Assembly (NCBI GenBank): GCA_014359855.1 | Contig: JACIYQ010000187.1 | Span: 1-7,793, forward strand | DNA from: Parvibaculum sp. | GTDB taxonomy: Bacteria; Pseudomonadota; Alphaproteobacteria; Parvibaculales; Parvibaculaceae | Direction of reading: 5' to 3' | Length of the DNA stretch: 7,793 bases | Part shown: positions 1-3,649 of the stretch, in pieces | Position numbering within the stretch: the first letter of the stretch is position 1 | Layout of the letters: every line of letters starts with the position of its first letter | Made by a program: the position numbers and the translations under genes | The notes under the pieces: model-generated | Seen by the model: only the letters and a program-made list of their open reading frames with translations | What the model was told of the DNA's origin: nothing | The model's database searches: none

Positions 1-120
1 GCCGCGCCGGCCTTCACGGTGGAGCGCTTCACGCTCTTCTCGGCGAGAGCGAGCACGGGCGGCGGCCCTTACGTGGCGGAGAAGCACTATCCCGATCGCG
101 ATTGGGAGCAGGAAGAGTAG
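1..120 (+). CDS. thpR: C-terminal fragment of a probable RNA 2',3'-cyclic phosphodiesterase (ThpR/LigT family), cut by the window edge
   Basis: Frame 1 is open from the first base to TAG at 118-120, giving the last 39 residues of a protein. The segment FTVERFTLFSA, then a Gly-rich turn, PYVAEKHYP and an acidic end, matches the final strands of the 2H phosphoesterase fold in ThpR/LigT proteins, which typically end in a pattern like f.v..f.L..S....G..Y....Yp. Family members hydrolyse 2',3'-cyclic phosphate ends of RNA and can ligate 2'-5' RNA ends in vitro. The two catalytic HxTx motifs lie upstream of the window, so the assignment rests on C-terminal pattern only. The gene converges on the minus-strand hydrolase ending at 1331, with the insertion sequence between them. 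Another protein with a similar C-terminal strand remains possible. Confidence 0.55.
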   Translation, partial: AAPAFTVERFTLFSARASTGGGPYVAEKHYPDRDWEQEE

Positions 121-142
121 CGGCAAGCATTGCTCTTCTTCC

Positions 143-171
143 CACCCTCCCCTTGGGATTCCTCTGCGAAA
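143..171 (+). repeat. Left terminal inverted repeat of the IS (or palindrome half plus IS end)
   Basis: This segment reads CACCCTCCCCTTG, then GGATTCCTCTGC, then GAAA. It matches the reverse complement of 1290-1318, apart from one c/t difference and two single-base gaps. The inner portion beginning GGATT is the more likely transposase-recognised end if the outer 12 bases belong to a host palindrome. Confidence 0.65.
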
Positions 172-276
172 CCGTCGCATTGGAGGTTGCCGGGTATGAG
201 GGTCGATGTTTTGTTCGATGTTGCCCCTGTTATTGCGGTTCGATCTTGTGCGTTGCGCTGGGCCTGGCGCCGGGGA

Positions 277-1230
277 TCATGTCGCGGGATGCATGCTGGC
301 CCGTCTGAGATTGTAGACGGTGGCGAAGGCGGTGTAGTCGGCGGCGTTGGCGGCGAGGCTGTGACATCTGGTTCGGGCGCCGCCATAGAGCCGTTTGAGG
401 GCACTGAACACGGCCTCGACGGGGGCGCGTCTGCGGGCGATGAGATCGTTGCGGCGCTTCTGCCAGCGCGGCAGCTCGGTCATGTATCTGTGCCTGCGAT
501 GCATGATGCGATCCTTGATGCCTTCTGCCTTGAGGCGGTCGCGCCGGGCCTTCTTCTCATAGCCGCGGTCGGCATAGACGGCGCGCTCGTCGCCGCAGAT
601 GAGTTCGTCCGCCACCTCGCTCTCGCTGGTCCGGGCGGGCAGGAACAGAAGACGGCGAATGAGACCGGAGCCTTCGTCCACGCCGACATGGAAGCGGTAG
701 CCGAAATAGGACTTGCCCGCCTTGTTGGTCCAGTCGGCATCGGGCTCGCGCGCGAGCTTCGTTCCCATCCCCGCCTCGCGCGGCGGCGGGTTGTGGGTGG
801 CGGCGACAATCGTGGCGTCCAGCAGGGTTCCCTTCTTCAGCATCAACCCTTGGGCTTCGAGCTGCCGGTTGACCTCCGCAAAGCAGGCCTCCAGCACGCC
901 CGCCCGCGCCGCCGCCTGCCGGAAGCGGCAGATCGTCGTCTCGTCGGGCGTCGCATCCTCAAGCCCGAAGCCGCAGAAGCGCCGGAACGACAGCCGGTCG
1001 AGCAGCGCTTCCTCAAGGCCCGGATCGGACAGATCGTAGAGCGCCTGCAGATAAAGCGCCTTCAGCATCGAAAGCGCATCGTAGGGCGGACGGCCCGTCT
1101 CGCCCTTGCGCGCCTTCTTCGCAAACCGCGCAAGACGCGACCAGTCGATCAATGCCGCAATCTTTGCCAGCCGCTCATTGCGCCCCAGGCGCGGATCCGC
1201 AAACGCTTCAGCAAGACCCATCTGCTTCAT
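277..1230 (-). CDS. IS5-family DDE transposase, 317 aa, apparently intact
   Basis: This enzyme cuts and joins the ends of its own insertion sequence. The N-terminal part (about residues 46-104) has the IS5-group block GRPPYDALSMLKAL, YDLSDPGLEEALLDRLSFR and TPDETTICRFR. The catalytic triad is readable as D138 (LLDATIVAA), D221 (YADRGYE) and E272 (RRAPVEAVFSALKR). The glutamate is followed six residues later by K279, the E-6-K spacing of the IS4/IS5 signature. A family-typical FATVYNLRR lies near the end. At 317 aa it is full length, with no frameshift or internal stop, so it may be active. The ATG at 1230 is preceded on the minus strand by AGGGAGG at about 6 nt, a strong ribosome-binding site that also lies in a small hairpin (1238-1259). 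The reverse strand carries long shadow frames that are not genes. Confidence 0.95.
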   Translation of the reverse strand: MKQMGLAEAFADPRLGRNERLAKIAALIDWSRLARFAKKARKGETGRPPYDALSMLKALYLQALYDLSDPGLEEALLDRLSFRRFCGFGLEDATPDETTICRFRQAAARAGVLEACFAEVNRQLEAQGLMLKKGTLLDATIVAATHNPPPREAGMGTKLAREPDADWTNKAGKSYFGYRFHVGVDEGSGLIRRLLFLPARTSESEVADELICGDERAVYADRGYEKKARRDRLKAEGIKDRIMHRRHRYMTELPRWQKRRNDLIARRRAPVEAVFSALKRLYGGARTRCHSLAANAADYTAFATVYNLRRASMHPAT

Positions 1231-1237
1231 CGAAACC

Positions 1238-1259
1238 TCCCTGATGACAAAAACAGGGA
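1238..1259 (-). promoter_or_regulatory. Small hairpin over the transposase ribosome-binding site
   Basis: TCCCTG (1238-1243) and CAGGGA (1254-1259) form a perfect 6-bp inverted repeat around a 10-nt loop. On the transposase mRNA the second arm is the Shine-Dalgarno sequence itself (CAGGGAGG), so folding would hide it. That could limit transposase translation, but the stem is short and the effect is only inferred. Confidence 0.35.
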
Positions 1260-1289
1260 ATCATCAATCAACACCAGCCGCCACCCTCT

Positions 1290-1318
1290 TTTGCAGAGAA
1301 ATCCTCAAGGGGAGGGTG
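1290..1318 (-). repeat. Right terminal inverted repeat of the IS
   Basis: Read on the minus strand this is CACCCTCCCCTTG, then AGGATTTCTCTGC, then AAA, pairing with 143-171. It lies 60 bp upstream of the transposase start. That placement is normal for the end nearest the transposase promoter in a one-ORF insertion sequence. Confidence 0.65.
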
Positions 1319-1330
1319 AGGCATCTGTTT

Positions 1331-2428
1331 TTATAGCTTCTTCAGTCTGCCCATCAGACGCCGCCACCACGACATGAAGCGGAGCTTCAGGCCCACGCGC
1401 CCCGGAGGCGCATTGAAGACCGGCGCTTCGGCGTCGGGCGCAAGGTCGGCGGCGGGCGAAACCTCGATGGCGGGTTCGGTGAAACGGGGTTCGGTGAAAC
1501 GGGGTTCGGCGACCGGCGCCGGTGCGGGATGCTTCCTGCCCGTCGCGCGCTCCGCCGCCGCGACGATGGCGTCCGCGATCACGGGCACGAGCGCAATCGG
1601 CATGTCGTGGCCCATGCCCTGCACGACGCGCATCTCGGCGCCGGGAATATTCGCCGCCGTGTCGAGCCCGCCTGCCACCGGCACCAGCGGGTCGTCCTCG
1701 CCATGCACCACGGTGGCCGGCACGGCGATCCTGCGCAGCTTCGCGCGGCGGTCGCCATCGGCCATCACCGCCGCCATCTGCCGCATCACGCCCGCGGGAT
1801 AATAGGCGCGCGAGGCATCGCGGATCACCCATTCGCGCAGCGTCTCGCGGTCGGTCGGGAAGCCGGGTGAGCCCAGCACCTCATAGGTCTTCACGCCGCG
1901 CGCGACGATCGCGCCATGGTCGTGGGCGGCGGGCGCGGGCGAGAGGAAGAGACTGTAGACGCGGGGCCTGGCGGGCGGCAGCAGCGGATTGCCCGAACTC
2001 GACATGATGGAGGTGAGGGAGAGCGTCCGGTCCGGAAAATCGAAGGCGACATGCTGCGCGATCATGCCGCCCATCGACGCGCCGACGATATGCGCGCGCG
2101 GGATGTCCAGCGCATCGAGCAGGCCGGCGGCATCCGCCGCCATGTCGGTGAGCGTGTAGGGCACGAAAGCCGACTTGCCCTGCATGAGCGCGAGCACCGC
2201 ATCCGGCCAGACGAGTGCACGGTCCCGCTCCATGCGCGAGGAGAGACCGGTATCGCGATTGTCGAAGCGGATGACGCGGTAGCCGCGCGAGACGAGCTCG
2301 CGGCACAGTTCGACGGGCCATTGGGTGAGCTGCGCGCCGAGCCCCATGATGAGGAGGATCGCTTCGTCCCTTTCGGAACCGAAGCTCTCATATTCGATCT
2401 CGATTCCGTTGGCACGGACCTTCGGCAT
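1331..2428 (-). CDS. Alpha/beta-fold hydrolase with a Pro/Ala-rich, basic C-terminal extension, 365 aa
   Basis: This is a serine hydrolase of unknown substrate, probably cytoplasmic because no signal peptide is seen. Residues 1-295 form the alpha/beta fold: HGL-region equivalent LLIMGLGAQ (26-33), RFDNRDTGLSS (54-64), nucleophile elbow GASMGG with Ser118, acid HGEDDPLVP with Asp246, and His274 in GMGHDMP. The whole set resembles the broad group often labelled RdmC-like hydrolases or esterases. Residues 300-340 are low-complexity Pro/Ala/Glu with a tandem FTEPR pair. The last 20 or so residues are Trp/Arg/Lys-rich and could form a cationic amphipathic helix. I chose the ATG at 2428 (MPKVRANGIEIEYESFG) because this is where family homology begins. 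A promoter-like pair lies at 2470-2498, downstream of the alternative start at 2512. GGAG lies 10 nt before the chosen start. The substrate cannot be assigned. Confidence 0.9.
   Translation of the reverse strand: MPKVRANGIEIEYESFGSERDEAILLIMGLGAQLTQWPVELCRELVSRGYRVIRFDNRDTGLSSRMERDRALVWPDAVLALMQGKSAFVPYTLTDMAADAAGLLDALDIPRAHIVGASMGGMIAQHVAFDFPDRTLSLTSIMSSSGNPLLPPARPRVYSLFLSPAPAAHDHGAIVARGVKTYEVLGSPGFPTDRETLREWVIRDASRAYYPAGVMRQMAAVMADGDRRAKLRRIAVPATVVHGEDDPLVPVAGGLDTAANIPGAEMRVVQGMGHDMPIALVPVIADAIVAAAERATGRKHPAPAPVAEPRFTEPRFTEPAIEVSPAADLAPDAEAPVFNAPPGRVGLKLRFMSWWRRLMGRLKKL
1472..1511 (-). repeat. In-frame 15-bp tandem repeat (about 2.7 copies) inside the hydrolase tail
   Basis: The unit gggttcggtgaaacg occurs exactly at 1472-1486 and 1487-1501, and partially at 1502-1511. 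On the coding strand it specifies the repeated pentapeptide FTEPR. Because the unit is a multiple of three, copy-number change would preserve the frame. It marks a low-complexity linker. Confidence 0.85.
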
Positions 2429-2456
2429 GCGCTGGATGCTCCATTTATGGCGCATC

Positions 2457-2471
2457 CTCCCCTTCAAGGAG
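2457..2471. repeat. Short palindrome CTCCCCTTCAAGGAG, related to the sequence at the IS ends
   Basis: The 15 bases are a near-perfect palindrome with CTCC..TT and AAGGAG arms. They share CCTCCCCTT with both IS-flanking repeats (143-171 and 1290-1318). The motif here is not interrupted by any insertion, which supports the idea that it is a host intergenic motif rather than part of the IS. It overlaps the predicted hydrolase -10 region. Confidence 0.4.
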
Positions 2472-2498
2472 TATGGGGATTCGCCAAGGCGGTGCCAA
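2470..2498 (-). promoter_or_regulatory. Possible sigma-70-type promoter of the hydrolase gene
   Basis: On the minus strand TTGGCA (2498-2493, one change from TTGACA) is followed after exactly 17 bases by CATACT (2475-2470, four of six positions of TATAAT). A start near 2463 would give a leader of about 35 nt before the ATG at 2428 and would exclude the upstream start codon at 2512. This is a consensus match only. Confidence 0.45.
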
Positions 2499-2520
2499 GA
2501 GCGATGCAGCAATCTTCATA

Positions 2521-2625
2521 TGTCATTCCGGCGCCTGTCCCGGCGAAAGCCGGGAACACCGGGATCCATGGGCATCGCCTGCAATGACGCACCTCAGATG
2601 GACCCCGGCTTTCGCCGGGGTGACA
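2521..2625. repeat. Intergenic palindromic repeat, two GAAA-tetraloop hairpins in inverted orientation
   Basis: CCCGGCGAAAGCCGGG at 2539-2554 is exactly repeated as its reverse complement at 2604-2619. Each copy is itself a hairpin, with a 6-7 bp CCCGGC/GCCGGG stem around GAAA (or TTTC on the other strand). Outer pairs add to the symmetry: tgtca (2521-2525) with tgaca (2621-2625), and gtcatt (2522-2527) with aatgac (2583-2588). Units of the form tgtcattccggcgaaagccgg are familiar as dispersed intergenic repeats in proteobacterial genomes. The element fills most of the spacer between pheC and the hydrolase gene, both on the minus strand. It may act as an mRNA-stabilising or partial termination structure, but no U-run follows it. 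Confidence 0.65.
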
Positions 2626-2651
2626 CTTTGATTTTGAGGAGAGGGTGAGAG

Positions 2652-3419
2652 CTATTCCACCCACTTCTCGAAAATCTTCCGCTTCTCCCCGCTCTCTTCC
2701 ATCTTCGCGAGCCATGCGTCGATACGGGCCTTCCATGCCTCGTCCTTCGGCAGCAGATAGGCCTTCTCCGACTGCGTGAAGGGTTTGTCGGGATTGATCG
2801 CGCAGAGCTCGGGATGTTCGCGTGCCATGATCCGCGTTTCGATGGCGTCGGTGTTCATCACGTCGGCGCGGCCCGCCGCGATTTCCTCGAAGATGGTGGC
2901 GTTGTCCTTGTGAAGAATGAGCGTTGCACGGGTGATGTTCGCGCGGGCGAATTTTTCGTTGGTGCCGCCGGGATTGACGATGACGGTGACGCCTTCGCGG
3001 TCGATCTGCTCCAATGTCTGGAAGCGGGCGGTGTCCTCGCAGCGGGCAATGGGGGCCTTGCCGTCGGTGAGGAGGGGCGTGGAGAAGAGGGCCTGTTCCT
3101 TCCGTTCCTCCGTGACCGAAATGCCGCCCATGCCGATGTCGTATTTGCTTGCCTTGAGGTCTTCCATGAGGGTGGGCCAGCTCGTCCGGACGATGACAAG
3201 CCGGACGCCAAGCTCTTCCGCGAGCGCTGCGGCCATGTCGGCGTCGAGGCCTTCGAACTCGCCCCGCGCGCCCTCCCAGGAGAAGGGCTTGTAGTCGCCG
3301 GTGAGGCCGGCGCGCAGCTCGCCCGAAGCCTCGATCCGGTCGAGTACGGGGCTTTCGTCCGCATGGGCGGGGAGGGCAAGGAGAAAGGCCAGAAAAAGGG
3401 CGGGGATGAGGCGGTGCAT
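2652..3419 (-). CDS. pheC: Cyclohexadienyl dehydratase (PheC type), periplasmic, solute-binding-protein fold, 255 aa
   Basis: The enzyme converts prephenate to phenylpyruvate, and arogenate to phenylalanine. It belongs to the SBP_bac_3 fold but functions as an enzyme. Residues 1-20 are a signal peptide with a short basic start, a Leu/Ala core and an AHA cleavage site before Asp21. The mature part follows the Pseudomonas aeruginosa PheC sequence as I recall it: TGDYKPFS (40-47), TSWPTLM (79-85), DGKAPI (119-124), ARFQTLEQID (131-140), NPGGTNEKFARAN (149-161), TDAIETR (190-196) and EKAYLLP (218-224). Glu194 aligns with the catalytic Glu173 of that mature enzyme, Asp42 with Asp21 and Trp81 with Trp60. 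Cys127 and Cys206 are conserved and could form a disulfide. No ABC permease or ATPase gene is nearby, which argues against a transport role. The ATG at 3419 has no Shine-Dalgarno sequence. An automatic label of amino-acid ABC transporter substrate-binding protein would be the likely misannotation. Confidence 0.88.
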   Translation of the reverse strand: MHRLIPALFLAFLLALPAHADESPVLDRIEASGELRAGLTGDYKPFSWEGARGEFEGLDADMAAALAEELGVRLVIVRTSWPTLMEDLKASKYDIGMGGISVTEERKEQALFSTPLLTDGKAPIARCEDTARFQTLEQIDREGVTVIVNPGGTNEKFARANITRATLILHKDNATIFEEIAAGRADVMNTDAIETRIMAREHPELCAINPDKPFTQSEKAYLLPKDEAWKARIDAWLAKMEESGEKRKIFEKWVE

Positions 3420-3425
3420 GGGCGG

Positions 3426-3431
3426 ATCATA
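3426..3431 (-). promoter_or_regulatory. Possible -10 element of pheC implying a leaderless transcript
   Basis: On the minus strand TATGAT (five of six consensus positions) ends 6 bases before the pheC ATG at 3419, so transcription would start at or next to the start codon. That agrees with the absence of a ribosome-binding site. No good -35 hexamer stands 16-18 bases upstream, so the call is weak. Confidence 0.28.
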
Positions 3432-3468
3432 GGCGGGGAGGGGGCCTCCCGGAAAGCCGCGCCTTTAC

Positions 3469-3497
3469 TGGACTGTCAAGGGGCCGGCTGCTAGAAA
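3469..3497 (+). promoter_or_regulatory. Possible promoter of the ileS leader transcript
   Basis: TGGACT (3469-3474) and TAGAAA (3492-3497) are separated by 17 bases, each matching four of six consensus positions. The predicted start near 3504 lies just before the ATG of the leader frame at 3506. The leader peptide would then be translated from a leaderless or near-leaderless RNA, which fits its lack of a Shine-Dalgarno sequence. Confidence 0.33.
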
Positions 3498-3505
3498 CTC
3501 GCCCC

Positions 3506-3577
3506 ATGACGATGCTGGGACAGCGCGGGGCCCGCCCCGCCATAATCGCGCGAATTACAGGCCCGGCCTGCCGCTGA
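3506..3577 (+). CDS. Putative ileS leader peptide with clustered isoleucine codons, 23 aa
   Basis: An ATG at 3506 (with a second in-frame ATG at 3512) opens a 23-codon frame ending at TGA 3575-3577. Codons 13, 14 and 17 are ATA (3542-3544), ATC (3545-3547) and ATT (3554-3556), giving Ile-Ile-Ala-Arg-Ile. All three synonymous isoleucine codons appear, including ATA, which is expected to be rare in such G+C-rich DNA and is read by a separate tRNA-Ile isoacceptor. The rest is basic and Pro/Ala/Gly-rich with no recognisable domain. The last six codons overlap the 5' arm of the stem-loop at 3562-3606, and ileS starts 72 bases after the stop. This is the architecture of an amino-acid-specific attenuation peptide whose translation reports charged tRNA-Ile. 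No Shine-Dalgarno sequence precedes it. A chance short ORF is the alternative. Confidence 0.5.
   Translation: MTMLGQRGARPAIIARITGPACR
3525..3540 (+). promoter_or_regulatory. Upstream hairpin in the ileS leader RNA
   Basis: GCGGGG (3525-3530) pairs perfectly with CCCCGC (3535-3540) around a CCCG loop, just before the isoleucine codons. GCCCCG (3534-3539) can alternatively pair with CGGGGC (3591-3596) inside the downstream stem. The region therefore offers mutually exclusive folds of the sort used in attenuators. Confidence 0.4.
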
Positions 3578-3610
3578 GGACCCGACGGTCCGGGGCAGGA
3601 GCCGGGTTTT
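3562..3610 (+). terminator. Putative attenuator: long G+C-rich stem followed by TTTT before ileS
   Basis: Three stacked helices are readable. CCCGG (3562-3566) pairs with CCGGG (3602-3606). CCTGCC (3567-3572) pairs with GGCAGG (3594-3599). GGACC (3578-3582) pairs with GGTCC (3587-3591) around CGAC. A two-base bulge and one internal loop, holding the leader-peptide stop codon, separate them. TTTT follows at 3607-3610 and more T-rich sequence continues to 3618. The shape fits an intrinsic terminator in a leader, although the T-run is short. The 5' arm is within the leader frame, so a ribosome held at the last isoleucine codon would mask it and favour read-through into ileS. Confidence 0.5.
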
Positions 3611-3649
3611 CTCCGTTTCATCGCGCAACCCCGATTTCCAGGACCTTCC

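Larger units (their letters stand above)
143..1318 (-). mobile_element. IS5-family insertion sequence, single intact transposase, about 1.2 kb
   Basis: One uninterrupted transposase gene is bracketed by imperfect inverted repeats of about 29 bp (143-171 and 1290-1318). They pair at about 27 positions with one mismatch and two one-base gaps. Length and one-ORF organisation fit the IS5 family. The outer 12 bases of each repeat (CACCCTCCCCTT and its complement) may instead be the two halves of a host palindrome into which a slightly shorter element inserted. In that case the true ends would be near 156 and 1303, starting with GGATT. No direct target duplication is visible under either choice. 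The 105 bases between the left repeat and the transposase stop hold no gene that I can support, only a repeated tcgatgtt at 203-210 and 215-222. Confidence 0.75.

Noticed and set aside
135..145. Direct target-site duplication flanking the IS
   Set aside because: The flanks (ttcc before 143 and aggc after 1318, or cttg before 156 and the bases after 1303) share no direct repeat, so no duplication is annotated.
130..1377. Long plus-strand open frame (415 codons) across the IS
   Set aside because: It is the antisense shadow of the transposase gene. Its composition is Arg/Ala-rich with no domain, while the minus strand has a clear DDE transposase.
2429..2512. N-terminal extension of the hydrolase to an ATG at 2512
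   Set aside because: The added 28 residues do not fit the family and cover the palindrome and the promoter-like pair at 2470-2498. Homology starts at MPKVRANG (2428).
2521..2625. CRISPR array or simple intrinsic terminator
   Set aside because: There are only two repeat copies, in inverted orientation and without spacer periodicity. No T-run follows the hairpins on the strand of the surrounding genes.
3474..3479. Perfect TTGACA on the minus strand as the pheC -35 box
   Set aside because: The hexamer 17 bases downstream (CTTTCC) does not resemble a -10 element, and the better -10-like TATGAT lies much farther away. It could still be a site for an alternative sigma factor, but I cannot support that.
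3420..3649. T-box riboswitch in the ileS leader
   Set aside because: There is no T-box core sequence or long leader of that type, and T-boxes are not expected in Alphaproteobacteria. The short ORF with Ile codons is a better explanation.
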